A DNA stretch of 55,462 bases from Aromatoleum tolulyticum (GTDB lineage Bacteria > Pseudomonadota > Gammaproteobacteria > Burkholderiales > Rhodocyclaceae). The DNA is taken from positions 1-55,462 of the forward strand of contig NZ_FTMD01000024.1 in the NCBI RefSeq assembly GCF_900156155.1, in the 5' to 3' direction. Positions 33,159 through 47,832 of the stretch are shown here, one piece after another. The translations under genes were made by a program, and so were the position numbers. A model generated the notes under the pieces. It was given only the letters and a program-made list of their open reading frames with translations, made no database searches and was not told where the DNA came from. Positions within the stretch are counted from its first letter, which is position 1; each line of letters starts with the position of its first letter.

Positions 33159-33255
33159 TAAAAAATTTTTTTATGGATGTGGATCACATGTCATCCGACA
33201 TTTGCCCTGTCGCGGCACGGGTGTACCATTTGGGCAATCTTGGAGAGGCAGACGT

Positions 33256-33918
33256 ATGAACATGCCGGATGGTGAAGGTTTGCTGCTTGCCGAAAAGGCA
33301 CTCAACGCACTGAAGGCGATGCTGACCGGTGGACAGCTGCGCGCCGGCCAGTTCGTGTCGATGCCGGACCTCGCGCGCATGGTCGATCTGCCGCTCGCGC
33401 CGGTGCGCGAGGCAGTGAAACGTGCCGAGTCGGCGGGGCTGCTGAATGTGCTGCCCAAGCGCGGCGTTGCGGTGATGGAAGCGACGCCGGACCTCGTCCG
33501 CGAATACTTCGACCTGCGCCTGATCTTCGACCAGGAAGGCGCGCGCCGCCTGGTGCGGCAGGGGGAGGGCAAGCGCCTCGCCGAGCTGCGCGAGATCCAC
33601 ATCCGTCTCCTCGATGCCGCGCGAACCGGCATCACTGCCTCGCTGCAACGCGAGGCGATGGCGGTCGACTGGTCGCTGCATTCGACGCTGTCGGGCGCCC
33701 TCGGCAACGCGACCGTGCGCGAGATCTACGCCCAGAACCGCGACCGCATCTCGGTGATGCAGCACTCGCGTCCGCTGCTGCCGGACCGCATCGTGCCGGC
33801 GATGGAGGAGCACGTCGCGATCATCGATGCGATCATCGGCGGTGACGAACAGGCGGCGGCCGAGGCGGTGCGCCGGCATTTCGAACAGACCCTGCGCTGG
33901 TGGGGCATCTTTGCCTGA
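33256..33918 (+). CDS. GntR family (FadR-type) regulator
   Basis: A 220-residue regulator. The winged helix is compact (LLAEKALNALKAMLTGGQLR, MPDLARMVDLPLAPVREAVK, LLNVLPKRGVAVMEA), and the C-terminal all-helical FCD domain has the metal-binding Asp/His pattern (YFDLRLIFDQEGARRL, VDWSLHSTLSGALGN, MEEHVAIIDAIIGGDEQAA). FCD regulators respond to carboxylates. It starts at ATG 33256 after GGAGAGGC and is divergent from dctA-alc-allA, which it probably controls with an allantoate-pathway acid as signal (inference). Confidence 0.87.
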   Translation: MNMPDGEGLLLAEKALNALKAMLTGGQLRAGQFVSMPDLARMVDLPLAPVREAVKRAESAGLLNVLPKRGVAVMEATPDLVREYFDLRLIFDQEGARRLVRQGEGKRLAELREIHIRLLDAARTGITASLQREAMAVDWSLHSTLSGALGNATVREIYAQNRDRISVMQHSRPLLPDRIVPAMEEHVAIIDAIIGGDEQAAAEAVRRHFEQTLRWWGIFA

Positions 33919-34090
33919 GGGCCCTTGCTTGGGGGCGCTCCGAGGGTGAGAGGCGGAAACCCGATGTGCTGAGCGGTGTCTTGCTCCTCGGGACACGACG
34001 ATCGAGGAGGCGAGATGCGTACGAAAACCGGCGCAGCGGAGCGGATTGCTATCCGGGGAAGATCCAGGTGAATCCGGACGAGGCGAGACG

Positions 34091-34330
34091 ATGAACGAAT
34101 TGCTCGACGCGCTTCAGTGGCCGGCGATGCTGACGACGCTGGTCGCGGCATGGCTCGTTGCGTCGCAACACAAGCGGAAACGCAATTGGGGCTTCGGGTG
34201 GTTCATCGCGAGCAATGTGCTGTGGGCGATCTGGGGCTGGCACGACGGTGCTTACGCGCTGATCGCGCTGCAGTTCGGGCTCTTCGCGCTGAACTTGCGC
34301 GGGGCGAGGAAGAACGACCCGGAGGCTTAG
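34091..34330 (+). CDS. Hypothetical small membrane protein
   Basis: A 79-residue protein with three hydrophobic stretches (about 8-23, 34-46 and 49-66) and the basic loop SQHKRKRNWGFGW. It is probably an inner-membrane protein. The ATG at 34091 is chosen over the upstream frame start at 34046 because the hydrophobic family-like sequence begins here. No family is recognised. Confidence 0.6.
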   Translation: MNELLDALQWPAMLTTLVAAWLVASQHKRKRNWGFGWFIASNVLWAIWGWHDGAYALIALQFGLFALNLRGARKNDPEA

Positions 34331-34442
34331 CCGATGGACGTTGCTTCCTGTTGAACGGCGCCGCTTTCGTGGACACGGCCGTGGGCGTGGCGCTGGCGCT
34401 CGAGCGTCATCCCTGACTCATCGCCGCCTTCCGCGAACACCC

Positions 34443-35312
34443 CTACAGCCCGGCGCGCTGAAGGAAGGCCACAACACCCGCGATCTCGCGTTCCAGGTCG
34501 ATGAAGGATTCGTGATCGCCGGGCAGGATCAGGAGCTCGACCGTGCCCGGGCGGGCGGCGGCCTGGATTCGATGGGCGTCGGCCGGGGGGACGACCGTAT
34601 CCTGTTCGCCGTGCACCAGCAGCACCGGGCAGTTCAGCCGGGTGATGCTGCGCAGCGGGGCAATGTCGTCGAACCGGTGCGCGATGGTGCGCTCCACATG
34701 GCCGAGGACGTAGCGCGTCACGATCGCCGGAAGGCGCCTGCCGGCGAGCCAGCGGCCCATCATCTCCTGCGGGTGTGCGAAGGCGGAGACGCTGACCACT
34801 GCCGCAATGTCGTCGCGGCGTGCGGCGGCGAGAAGCACTGCACCGGCGCCGACGGAGTGCCCCAGCAGCGCGATGCGCCGCGGGTCGATCTCCGCACGAG
34901 CTGCGAGCCAGTTGCAGGCGTGGCTCGCATCTTCGGCGAAGCGCGGCAGCGAGGCGAAGCTGTCGGCGTCCGAGAGCCCGTGGCAACGTGCATCGATGAG
35001 CAGCGTGGCGAAGCCGGCACGATGCAGCGGAGCGGCCAGCGGCAGCATCATCTGCGCGTTGCCGCCCCAACCGTGCACGATCACGACGGCGGGTGCGCGG
35101 CCTGCCGCCGCGGCTGGGATCAGCCAGGCGTGAAGCTGCCTGTCGTTCGCCGTCGGGATGCGCACCGTCTCGAAGGCGAGGCCACGGGCAGCGGGCGTCT
35201 CGGTCTCGCGGATGCGTGGCGCGGCGAGGCTCGCGCGTATCGCGTAATGCGCGGCGGCGCGCAGCGTGACGAGTACGGTTGCGGCACCGGCGAGAAGAAA
35301 GAGGGCGGTCAC
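34443..35312 (-). CDS. Alpha/beta hydrolase (membrane-anchored)
   Basis: A 289-residue hydrolase. An N-terminal hydrophobic helix (about 2-24) likely anchors it, followed by the alpha/beta fold: VVIVHGWGGNAQMML (oxyanion region, about 75-89), the nucleophile elbow LLGHSVGAGA (Ser about 152), VLLVHGEQDTVVP (acid, about 239-251), and DHESFIDL (His, about 270). The full catalytic triad is present. The substrate is unknown; it resembles the serine-peptidase-like YqhA/bem46 group. Confidence 0.85.
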   Translation of the reverse strand: MTALFLLAGAATVLVTLRAAAHYAIRASLAAPRIRETETPAARGLAFETVRIPTANDRQLHAWLIPAAAAGRAPAVVIVHGWGGNAQMMLPLAAPLHRAGFATLLIDARCHGLSDADSFASLPRFAEDASHACNWLAARAEIDPRRIALLGHSVGAGAVLLAAARRDDIAAVVSVSAFAHPQEMMGRWLAGRRLPAIVTRYVLGHVERTIAHRFDDIAPLRSITRLNCPVLLVHGEQDTVVPPADAHRIQAAARPGTVELLILPGDHESFIDLEREIAGVVAFLQRAGL

Positions 35313-35470
35313 GAGCGTAATGGCAGGCTCCCCGAAGCCTCGGCAATCGGTTCACAGTCTCATGGTTGTGGTATCCCGCACAATTTGGCGGCGAGGGGGA
35401 TGACTGCGAGGCGTGCGGAGCAGGGGGCAGCGCGGGGTCGTTCAGCAAAAGGTGTCGGCTAACGGGGCGA

Positions 35471-35520
35471 GCGTTCGGAAATCCGAACGCTCCCAAGGGT
35501 CCGGGTTCGGGTTTCCGAAC
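35471..35520. promoter_or_regulatory. Two AauR-type enhancer sites
   Basis: TTCGG-AAAT-CCGAA (within the perfect 20-bp palindrome 35471-35490) and TTCGG-GTTT-CCGAA (within 35505-35520) match the TTCGG-N4-CCGAA motif described for AauR of Pseudomonas putida. Their centres are 32 bp apart, about three helical turns, and they lie about 85-115 bp upstream of the sigma-54 promoter. Confidence 0.8.
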
Positions 35521-35595
35521 GAAGCCGCACAACGCGGCCCCCGGCAGATCGCGGATTTCACGGGCTTGGCGCGTTGCGCGGCGCAGCAAAAAACC

Positions 35596-35611
35596 TGGCA
35601 CGCCGTCTGCA
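35596..35611 (+). promoter_or_regulatory. Sigma-54 promoter of the acidic amino acid operon
   Basis: TGGCACG-CCGT-CTGCA fits the -24/-12 consensus with one mismatch and the invariant GG and GC. Transcription would start near 35622, about 40 bases before gltI. The 349-bp gap upstream of gltI holds this promoter and the two AauR-type sites and no gene. Confidence 0.8.
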
Positions 35612-35661
35612 ATGGATATGGCCATCGGGATTGTTTATCCCGCCATACCAAAGGAGACATG

Positions 35662-37720
<2,059 letters not shown>

Positions 37721-37738
37721 ACCCGGCTTGAGCCGAAC

Positions 37739-37760
37739 GCCCGGAACGCTCGTTCCGGGC
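37739..37760 (+). terminator. Intra-operon hairpin ansB-gltJ
   Basis: GCCCGGAAC and GTTCCGGGC form a perfect 9-bp stem with a GCTC loop in the 152-bp gap between ansB and gltJ. There is no T-run follow-up, so partial termination or mRNA processing is more likely than full termination. Confidence 0.45.
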
Positions 37761-37872
37761 TCCCGCCCCTGAAGCATCCCGTACCACCGGCGCCGCGCGC
37801 GCCGGGGGCAGCGGACGGCTGTGCCTGTCGCAGCCGCAGGGGCCTTTTTCTCCGACGTTTCTGGAGTCTTGC

Positions 37873-38610
37873 ATGGAATACCAATGGAATTGGGGCGTGT
37901 TTCTGCTCCCCAGCGCCGTCAATGACGGCACCTACCTCGACTGGATGATCGCCGGTCTGCAGACGACGCTGTTGCTGTCGCTGTCGGCGTGGGTGATCGC
38001 GCTGCTGCTGGGTGCCGTCGTCGGCGTGCTGCGCACGGTGCCGCATCGCGGGCTCTCCGGTGTGGCGACGGCCTACGTCGAGATGTTCCGCAACATCCCG
38101 CTGCTGGTGCAGCTGTTCTTCTGGTATTTCGTGCTGCCGGAGCTGCTGCCCACGGCAGCCGGCGACGCCTTCAAGGCGCTGAACCCGATCGCGCAGCAGT
38201 TCATTGCAGCGATGGTGTGCCTGGGCTTCTTCACCAGCGCGCGGGTTGCCGAGCAGGTGCGCTCGGGCATCAACGCGCTGCCGCGCGGGCAGAAGAACGC
38301 GGGCCTCGCGCTGGGCCTGACGCTGCCGCAGACCTACCGCCACGTGATGCTGCCGATGGCCTTCCGCCTCGTCGTGCCGCCGCTCACGTCCGAATTCCTC
38401 AACGTGTTCAAGAACTCGGCGGTGTGCTCGACGATCGGCCTCCTCGAACTCGCCGCCCAGGGGCGCCAGCTGGTCGACTACACGGCACAGCCCTACGAGT
38501 CCTTCGTCGCGGTGACGGTCGCCTACCTGATGATCAACGTCGTCGTGATGCTCCTGATGCGCAAGGTGGAAGGCCTCGTGCGCGTCCCCGGTTACCTCGG
38601 AGGCAAATGA
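37873..38610 (+). CDS. gltJ: Glutamate/aspartate ABC permease GltJ
   Basis: A 245-residue permease of the His/Glu/Gln/Arg/opine (PAAT) class with about five membrane helices. The start [11 protein letters not shown] is typical of GltJ, and the coupling EAA loop is [19 protein letters not shown] (about 135-153). It forms a heterodimer with GltK and imports Glu/Asp delivered by GltI. It begins 152 bp after ansB, and its stop is one base before the gltK ATG. Confidence 0.92.
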   Translation: MEYQWNWGVFLLPSAVNDGTYLDWMIAGLQTTLLLSLSAWVIALLLGAVVGVLRTVPHRGLSGVATAYVEMFRNIPLLVQLFFWYFVLPELLPTAAGDAFKALNPIAQQFIAAMVCLGFFTSARVAEQVRSGINALPRGQKNAGLALGLTLPQTYRHVMLPMAFRLVVPPLTSEFLNVFKNSAVCSTIGLLELAAQGRQLVDYTAQPYESFVAVTVAYLMINVVVMLLMRKVEGLVRVPGYLGGK

Positions 38611-38611
38611 A

Positions 38612-39301
38612 ATGTTCGGTTCCTACGAATTCGACTGGTCGTCTATCCCCGGCTCGCTGACCTTCCTCGGCCAGGGCCTGATGGTGTCGCTCGAGATCAC
38701 GGCGCTCGCGATCGTCGCGGGCATCGTGTGGGGCACGTTGCTGGCGATGGCGCGCCTGTCGTCGATCAAGCCGCTGGCGTGGGCCGCCGCGGCCTACGTG
38801 AACCTCTTCCGCGCGATCCCGCTGGTGATGGTGCTGCTGTGGTTCTTCCTGATCGTGCCGAAGTTCCTCGAGAGCTTCCTCGGCCTGCCGCCGGGCTCCG
38901 ACGTGCGCTTGGCCTCCGCGATGATCGGTTTCGCGCTGTTCGAGTCGGCGTACTACGCCGAGATCATCCGCGCCGGCATCCAGTCCGTGCCCAAGGGCCA
39001 GCTTGCCGCCGCCCACGCGCTCGGCATGAGCTACCCGCAGGCGATGCTGCACGTCGTGCTGCCGCAGGCCTTCCGCAACATGGTGCCGCTGTTGCTGACG
39101 CAGGCGATCATCCTGTTCCAGGACACCTCGCTGGTCTATGTGTCGGCGCTCGCCGACTTCTTCGGCGCGGCCTACAAGGTCGGCGACCGCGACGGGCGGC
39201 TCGTGGAGCTGGTGCTCTTCGCCGGCGCCGTCTACTTCGTGCTGTGCTTCGCCGCCTCGCAAGCCGTGCGCCACTTCCAGCAACGCCTGCAGCGCGCCTG
39301 A
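38612..39301 (+). CDS. gltK: Glutamate/aspartate ABC permease GltK
   Basis: A 229-residue partner permease. [20 protein letters not shown] is the GltK N-terminus, and the EAA loop is [19 protein letters not shown] (about 128-146). It has about five membrane helices. It starts one base after the gltJ stop, so it is read in the same transcript and probably translationally coupled. Confidence 0.92.
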   Translation: MFGSYEFDWSSIPGSLTFLGQGLMVSLEITALAIVAGIVWGTLLAMARLSSIKPLAWAAAAYVNLFRAIPLVMVLLWFFLIVPKFLESFLGLPPGSDVRLASAMIGFALFESAYYAEIIRAGIQSVPKGQLAAAHALGMSYPQAMLHVVLPQAFRNMVPLLLTQAIILFQDTSLVYVSALADFFGAAYKVGDRDGRLVELVLFAGAVYFVLCFAASQAVRHFQQRLQRA

Positions 39302-39354
39302 GCGCCGCCGCACTCCGTTCCTAACGAATACACATCGACTTCAAGGGCATCGTC

Positions 39355-40083
39355 ATGATCACGATCGACAAGGTCAGCAAGCATTACGGCAACTTCCAGG
39401 TCCTCACCGACTGCTCCACCCACGTCAACAAGGGCGAGGTGGTGGTCGTGTGCGGCCCCTCGGGCTCGGGCAAATCCACCCTCATCAAGTGCGTGAACGG
39501 CCTGGAGCCGTTCCAGCAGGGCGACATCCACGTGAACGGCACCTCGGTCGGTGCGGCCAAGACCAACCTCTCGAAGCTGCGCGCCCACGTCGGCATGGTG
39601 TTCCAGCACTTCGAGCTGTTCCCGCACATGACGATCCGCGACAACCTGACACTCGCGCAGGTCAAGGTCCTGAAGCGCGACAAGGACGAGGCCGCGGAGA
39701 AGGGGCTGTATTTCCTCGACCGCGTCGGCCTCAAGGCGCACGCGCACAAGTTCCCCGGTCAGCTCTCCGGCGGCCAGCAGCAGCGCGTCGCGATCGCCCG
39801 CGCGCTCGCAATGGACCCGATCTGCATGCTGTTCGACGAGCCGACCTCGGCGCTCGACCCCGAGATGATCAACGAGGTGCTCGACGTGATGACCGAGCTG
39901 GCACAAGAGGGCATGACGATGATGTGTGTCACGCACGAGATGGGCTTCGCCAAGCGCGTCGCGCACCGCGTGATCTTCATGGACCACGGCAAGATCGTCG
40001 AGGACGACAGCAAGGAAGCCTTCTTCGCCAACCCGCGCTCGGAGCGCGCGCAGCAGTTCCTCGCGAAGATCCTGCAGCACTGA
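39355..40083 (+). CDS. gltL: Glutamate/aspartate ABC transporter ATPase GltL
   Basis: A 242-residue ATPase. Walker [11 protein letters not shown] (about 32-41), Q-loop [11 protein letters not shown], the signature LSGGQQQR (about 136-143), and Walker [12 protein letters not shown] (about 157-167) are all intact. Members of this class power import of polar amino acids with GltJ and GltK. The gene follows gltK by 53 bp; the ribosome site is weak. Confidence 0.93.
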   Translation: MITIDKVSKHYGNFQVLTDCSTHVNKGEVVVVCGPSGSGKSTLIKCVNGLEPFQQGDIHVNGTSVGAAKTNLSKLRAHVGMVFQHFELFPHMTIRDNLTLAQVKVLKRDKDEAAEKGLYFLDRVGLKAHAHKFPGQLSGGQQQRVAIARALAMDPICMLFDEPTSALDPEMINEVLDVMTELAQEGMTMMCVTHEMGFAKRVAHRVIFMDHGKIVEDDSKEAFFANPRSERAQQFLAKILQH

Positions 40084-40129
40084 TTATCCGCAGCACTCAC
40101 TCCAAAAGACCACAAGCACCGGAGACAGC

Positions 40130-41413
<1,284 letters not shown>

Positions 41414-41423
41414 TACGGCAAGG

Positions 41424-41458
41424 GTGGGGCGGATGCGTTGACGCGCCTCCCGCCCCAC
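41424..41458 (+). terminator. Hairpin after gdhA
   Basis: GTGGGGCGG and CCGCCCCAC form a perfect 9-bp stem with a 17-nt loop, 10 bp after the gdhA stop. There is no T-run. It may end or slow the transport operon before the kinase gene. Confidence 0.45.
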
Positions 41459-41521
41459 GCCCGCCGCGATTCATCGAGCGGACTGCACTAGAATCCGCGC
41501 ACAGCCCCTCGATCCCCATCG

Positions 41522-43401
41522 ATGCCCCCCCGCCCACGACTCCACGTCGCTGTCCGCCTTGCCCTGGTCGCCGCCTGCATGCTGCTGGCAGGCGTCGCGG
41601 CCTATCATTTCAGCGCCCGTGCCGGGCTGGCGGCCCTGCGCGCCGACACGCGCCACGACCTCGACCTGCTGGCGACCGCCGTCGATGGCTCGGTCACCCG
41701 CTACGAGCATCTGCCCAGTGCCGTCGCGTTGAGCAGCGAGGTGCTGCGGCTGCTGCGCGCGGGGAAGGACGAGCTTGCGCCGCTGCAACCGGCGGCGAAC
41801 CATTACCTCGAACAGCTCAACGGCTTCTTCGGCGGCCTCGCGATCTTCGTACTCGACGTCGAAGGGACGGTGGTCGCATCCAGCGACTGGATCTATTCCG
41901 ACAACCTGCTCGGCCAGAACCAGAAGCTGCGCTCCTATTTCCAGGCCGCCGTGCGCGGCGCGCCGGACCGTTACTACGCGATCGACGAGACGCGCAACGA
42001 AGCGGGCTACTTCTTTGCCCACCCGATCCGTGACGAGGGCCAGGACTGGCGCATCGTTGGCGTCGCGGTCGTGAAGATCAGCCTGAGCGAACTCGAACGG
42101 CGCTGGATGCCCCGGGACGAGCCCATGCTGCTGGCCGACGCGAACGGGGTCGTCATCGTCGCGTCGGTGCCCGAGTGGAAATACACGGTGCTGCGCCCGC
42201 TGAGCGGCGAAGTGGCCGCCGAGATCAGCGCGGCGCGGCGTTTCGCCGATCAGGCGATCCGGCCTTTCCCGGTGACGCTCGATGCAACGGGCACCGGCGG
42301 GGCCGCGCTCGTCTCCTTCCCCGAAGCGCCGATGCTCGTGGGTGGGCGCCGCCTGAAGGCGCGGGATTTTGTCGTCGAGACCCGCCAGTTGTCGGGAACC
42401 GGCTGGCAGCTCGTGACCTTTGCGGATCTTCGCGCGCGCCGTGCCGATGCGCTGACCGACGCCGCGCTCGGCGCCGCGGCGACGGGCTGCGTGTTGCTGC
42501 TCGGCCTCTTCCTGCACCAGCGCCGCCGCACGCTGAAGAGCCGCGCGGAGGCTCAGGCGCTGCTGCAAAAGGCCAACGCTGAGCTCGAGCAGAAGGTCAG
42601 CCTGCGCACCGCCGACCTGACCGCCGCGAACGAGCGCCTGCGCGCCGAGGTCGCCGAGCGCGAGCGCGCCGAGCAGACACTGCGCGCGGCGCAGGACGAA
42701 CTCGTGCAGGCAGCCAAGCTCGCCGTCCTCGGCCAGCTCGCGACCGGCATCACGCACGAGCTCACGCAGCCGCTCGGTGCGCTGCGCACCTTGGGGGGGA
42801 ATGCGATCGAGTTCATGCGCCGCGGCGATCAGGCGACCGCGCAGGGCAACCTGGAAATCATGGCGACGCTGGTCGACCGCATGGGCGAGATCATCGATCC
42901 GCTCAAGACCTACGCGCGCAAGTCGCCCGCGCGCCCCGCGTCCGTCGACGTCGCGCACGCGCTGCGCAACGCGCTGTTCCTGCTCGACCAGAAGCTGCGC
43001 CGCGCCGGCGTCGCGGTCGACAACCGCTGCGAGCCGGGCAAGGCGCTCGCGTGGTGCGACCAGAACCGCCTCGAGCAGGTGCTGGTCAATCTGATCGGCA
43101 ACGCGGTCGACGCCATGAGCGAAGGTCCCGTGCGCACGCTGCGCCTGGAAGCGGAGGCGGCGCCGTCCGGGCGGCTCCTCGTACGCGTCATCGACAGCGG
43201 GCCTGGCCTGTCGGAAGATGCTCTCGCGCACGTCTTTGAACCCTTCTTCACCACCAAGCCGGTCGGCGTGGGGCTGGGCCTGGGGCTTGCGATCTCGCAG
43301 GACATCGTCCGCGACTTCGGCGGCGACCTGTCCGCGGCCAACCATCCCGACGGCGGCGCCGTCTTCACGCTCGACCTGCCGATGGCCGGAGAACAACAGG
43401 C

Positions 43402-43405
<4 letters not shown>
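41522..43405 (+). CDS. aauS: Sensor histidine kinase, AauS/DctB-like
   Basis: A 627-residue membrane kinase. Two membrane helices (about 9-29 and 317-336) enclose a periplasmic double-Cache-type sensor of about 285 residues (LNGFFGGLAIFVLDVEGTVVA, PDRYYAIDETRNEAGYFFAH). A coiled coil (about 345-385) leads to HisKA with phospho-acceptor His412 in THELTQPLGALR, then HATPase motifs (NRLEQVLVNLIGNAVDA, IDSGPGLSED, GLGLGLAIS). By similarity and context it senses Asp/Glu in the periplasm and phosphorylates AauR. Its stop overlaps the regulator start by four bases. A DctB role cannot be excluded, since dctA is 9 kb away. Confidence 0.85.
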
Positions 43406-44754
<1,349 letters not shown>

Positions 44755-44788
44755 AATCGGCGGGTTTCCTTACCCCGAGGACAGCCCC

Positions 44789-46219
44789 ATGACCATCCTG
44801 CGCGACAAGCTCTACATCGGCGGCCGCTGGGTCGCCCCGGCCGGCAGCGGCCTGATCGACGTCATCGATCCGAGCGACGCCTCGGTCTACGCCCGCATCC
44901 CCGAAGGCGCCCCCGCCGACGCAGAAGCCGCCATCGCTGCGGCCCAAGCCGCCTTCGATGCGTGGTCGCGCCTGCCGGCCGCCGGGCGCGCGGACTGCAT
45001 CGAGCGCGTGGCCGCCGGACTGGAAGCGCGCCGCGACGAGCTCGCCGCGGCGATTGCGCACGAAGTCGGCATGCCATTGAAGATGGCGGGGCGCTTCCAG
45101 GTCGCCGGGCCGGTCGGCAGCTGGAAGCACTACGCGAAGCTCGCACGCGAATTCCAGTGGGAAGAGCGCGTCGGCAACTCGCTCGTCGTGCGCGAGCCGA
45201 TCGGCGTCGTCGGCGCGATCACGCCGTGGAATTTCCCGCTCAACCAGATCTCGCTCAAGGTCGCCCCGGCGCTCGCGGCCGGCTGCACGGTGGTGCTGAA
45301 GCCCTCCGAGGTCGCACCGATCAACGCCTTCATCCTCGCCGACGTCATCGCCGAAGCGGGCCTGCCGGCGGGTGTGTTCAACCTCGTGACCGGCTACGGC
45401 CCGGTCGTCGGCGAAGTCCTCGCGTCCGATCCGCGCGTCGACATGGTGTCCTTCACCGGCTCGACGCGTGCCGGCCGCCGTGTCGCCGAACTCGCTGCCG
45501 CGACGGTGAAGAAGGTCGCGCTGGAACTCGGCGGCAAATCGGCCGCGGTGATCCTCGACGACGCCGACCTCGCCGCCGCGGTGAAGGGCACGGTGTCGAA
45601 CTGCCTGCTGAACTCGGGCCAGACCTGCTCGGCGCACACGCGCATGATCGTGCCGCGCGCGAAGCTCGCGCAGGCCGCCGAACTCGCGGCTGCGGCGGCA
45701 GCATCGTTCAAGGTCGGAGCGGCCTTCGCGGATGACAGCAAGCTCGGCCCGCTCGTCTCCGACGTGCAGCGCGAGCGCGTGGTCGGCTACATCCGCCGCG
45801 GCATCGCCGAAGGCGCGAAGCTCGTCGCCGGCGGCCCGGACGCCGCGCCGGCCGGCAGCGGCTTCTTCGTCGCGCCCACCGTGCTCGTCGTCGAGGACCG
45901 CAAGGCCACCGTTGCGCAGGAGGAAATCTTCGGCCCGGTGCTGGTGATCCTGCCGCACGACGGCGACGAGGATGCGATCGCGCTGGCGAACGATTCGATC
46001 TACGGGCTGGGCGGCGGTGTATGGGCGGGCAGCGACGAGCATGCGCTGGCCGTCGCGCGGCGCATCCGCAGCGGCCAGATCGACATCAACGGCGCACCGT
46101 GGAACCCGCGCGCGCCTTTCGGCGGCTTCCGCCAGTCCGGCCTTGGCCGCGAGAACGGCGTCTACGGGCTGGAGGAATTCCTCGAGTACAAGGCGATCCA
46201 GCTGCCGCAGAAGGCGTGA
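44789..46219 (+). CDS. Aldehyde dehydrogenase family protein
   Basis: A 476-residue NAD(P)-dependent aldehyde dehydrogenase. Key motifs are [19 protein letters not shown] (about 149-167), [18 protein letters not shown] (about 221-238), [13 protein letters not shown] (catalytic Glu, about 245-257), [15 protein letters not shown] (catalytic Cys, about 275-289), and the C-terminal [15 protein letters not shown]. The substrate is not known from sequence. It follows aauR by 34 bp and is likely read through from the same transcript; a semialdehyde from amino acid breakdown would fit the context. The ATG at 44789 has a modest GAGGACA site. Confidence 0.9.
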   Translation: MTILRDKLYIGGRWVAPAGSGLIDVIDPSDASVYARIPEGAPADAEAAIAAAQAAFDAWSRLPAAGRADCIERVAAGLEARRDELAAAIAHEVGMPLKMAGRFQVAGPVGSWKHYAKLAREFQWEERVGNSLVVREPIGVVGAITPWNFPLNQISLKVAPALAAGCTVVLKPSEVAPINAFILADVIAEAGLPAGVFNLVTGYGPVVGEVLASDPRVDMVSFTGSTRAGRRVAELAAATVKKVALELGGKSAAVILDDADLAAAVKGTVSNCLLNSGQTCSAHTRMIVPRAKLAQAAELAAAAAASFKVGAAFADDSKLGPLVSDVQRERVVGYIRRGIAEGAKLVAGGPDAAPAGSGFFVAPTVLVVEDRKATVAQEEIFGPVLVILPHDGDEDAIALANDSIYGLGGGVWAGSDEHALAVARRIRSGQIDINGAPWNPRAPFGGFRQSGLGRENGVYGLEEFLEYKAIQLPQKA

Positions 46220-46247
46220 GTACCGTGTCGGTGCAGGCCGGCGCGCT

Positions 46248-46952
46248 TCAGTAGCCGCCGCGGCCCGGCGTCGGTGCGCGCCGGGCGCGGAAGTCCGGCG
46301 TCAGCCCGATCGTCGTTGCCGCGTCCACCGCGCCGGTCGCCGGCACCGCGAGCGGTCGCGCGGTCGCCTGCTCGCTGCCTTCGAGCCGCGGATGCCACAC
46401 CCGCAGCGTGTAGTCGCCTCCGGGCAGGCCGCCGAGCGTCGCCTTGCCGTCGGCGCCGGTCTTTGCGAAATGCGGGCTTTCAGACACGTAGATGTAGCCG
46501 ACCATCCAGTCGTGGATGTTGCACCCGAGGATGACGACGCCGGGCTTTTCGAAGAGCACCGGCGAGGTCGGCGTGCCGCTGTAGAGCGGCAGTTCGAAGG
46601 TCTTGGCCGGCGAGAACGAGTAGACGTGGTGCCGGATGTTGTCGTTGTTCGGGAAATGGACCCGAGTGCCTGCCTGCACCGGCAGCACGTACGGGACGAA
46701 TTCCTTGTTGCGCTGGTCTTCTTCGGCGAGGCCCGGCGGGATGCCGGCGCCCGTGGCGCCGCCGGACGGAACCGCGACCACGACCGCATCGGCGACGGGT
46801 TTGCCGTCGCGGTCGCGCACCGTGGCGCGGATGTCCCCTGCGGCGGCGGGGGCCGCCGGCAATGCAAGCATCAGCAGCGCTAGCAGGCGGCCGAGAGCGG
46901 CCTTCGATCCGCTGATGGGTGGTGCGGCAGGTAAGCGAGCGCGTGTCTTCAT
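46248..46952 (-). CDS. Exported cupredoxin-like protein (methylamine utilization type)
   Basis: A 234-residue periplasmic protein. A signal peptide (about 18-38) precedes a carboxypeptidase-regulatory-like/cupredoxin sequence: FPNNDNIRHHVYSF (His ligand), LGCNIHDWMVGYI (Cys, His and Met of a type 1 copper site, about 142-154), and a C-terminal beta-sandwich (ATLGGLPGGDYTLRVWHPRL) of the transthyretin-like type. It is often annotated as methylamine utilization protein. It begins six bases after the outer-membrane barrel gene in a c-di-GMP-linked operon. The electron partner or role is unknown. Confidence 0.8.
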   Translation of the reverse strand: MKTRARLPAAPPISGSKAALGRLLALLMLALPAAPAAAGDIRATVRDRDGKPVADAVVVAVPSGGATGAGIPPGLAEEDQRNKEFVPYVLPVQAGTRVHFPNNDNIRHHVYSFSPAKTFELPLYSGTPTSPVLFEKPGVVILGCNIHDWMVGYIYVSESPHFAKTGADGKATLGGLPGGDYTLRVWHPRLEGSEQATARPLAVPATGAVDAATTIGLTPDFRARRAPTPGRGGY

Positions 46953-46958
46953 CGCCGT

Positions 46959-47831
46959 TCAGAACCCGTAAAGATAGGTCGCGCGGAACAGATTCCCGCT
47001 GTAGTCGATGCCGCCGTCCGCACGGCTGTCGCGGTATTCGTAGCCGAGGCTGACCGAGGACTGGCGGCCCACTTCGCGGCTCACGCCGATGCTGAACACC
47101 CGCGTCCGTGCCTGCATCGTGTATGCATAGGTATTGTCGCCGAACACCGGATCGGGTGCGATCGCGCTCGATGCGAGGAAGATCGGCCGGTTGCGCTGCG
47201 TCGTGGATACGATGTCGCCGCGGTGCCAGGTGAAACCGACCGAAACGAGGTAGCGCGGGTCGCAAGCGAAGTCGGCGCCGATGCCCGCGCTGCGGCTGCT
47301 CAGGTCGAAGACGTTGGCACGGATGAAGGGGACCACGCGCGCGGGCACGTCGTCCGATTCGCGCCGCTCGCTGCGCACGAAGGCACGCAGGGCGAGGCGG
47401 TCCGTTACCCGCTTGCTCGCCTCCGCTTCGGCGGCATACAGCCACCCGTCGCGCAGGCGGTTGTCGTACTCGAGCCGCGACGCCGATCCGGTCAGCGCGA
47501 ACTGCGGCACGTAGGGGCCGAGACCGAACTTCCGGCGGTAACCCAGCGCCAGACCGGCGTTGATGTTGTCGAGTCCGTCGTAATGGCGGTACTTGGTGGC
47601 GGCGAGGGCCCCCCTCAGCGCCAGGCTGTCGTAATCGGTGAGCTGGAAGCGCGGGCCGCCCGACGTGGAGACGGAGAGCGCGAGGTCGCCCTTGATGTCC
47701 CGCCCGAGTTGCGCGCGCGTGAGGTTGTCGTCATAGACGAGCTCGACGCCGAGGTCGTCGAGCGGTGCCGCGGATGCCTGCGCCGCGCACAGGACCAGCG
47801 CAAGGCAGGCCAGCCTCTCATCGAACTTCAT
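46959..47831 (-). CDS. Outer-membrane beta-barrel protein
   Basis: A 290-residue protein. It has a signal peptide (about 1-21, LACLALVLCAAQASAA) followed by alternating strands with aromatic ends and a C-terminal Phe (FRATYLYGF), as in outer-membrane barrels. Tracts such as LGVELVYDDNLTRAQLG, VSLGYEYRDSRADGGIDYSG, and RLALRAFVRSERRE resemble barrels of a poorly described family. The Met at 47831 is used because AAGGAG lies seven bases before it; the longer frame would overlap the EAL gene. It lies between the EAL and cupredoxin genes. Confidence 0.75.
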   Translation of the reverse strand: MKFDERLACLALVLCAAQASAAPLDDLGVELVYDDNLTRAQLGRDIKGDLALSVSTSGGPRFQLTDYDSLALRGALAATKYRHYDGLDNINAGLALGYRRKFGLGPYVPQFALTGSASRLEYDNRLRDGWLYAAEAEASKRVTDRLALRAFVRSERRESDDVPARVVPFIRANVFDLSSRSAGIGADFACDPRYLVSVGFTWHRGDIVSTTQRNRPIFLASSAIAPDPVFGDNTYAYTMQARTRVFSIGVSREVGRQSSVSLGYEYRDSRADGGIDYSGNLFRATYLYGF

Positions 47832-47832
47832 G

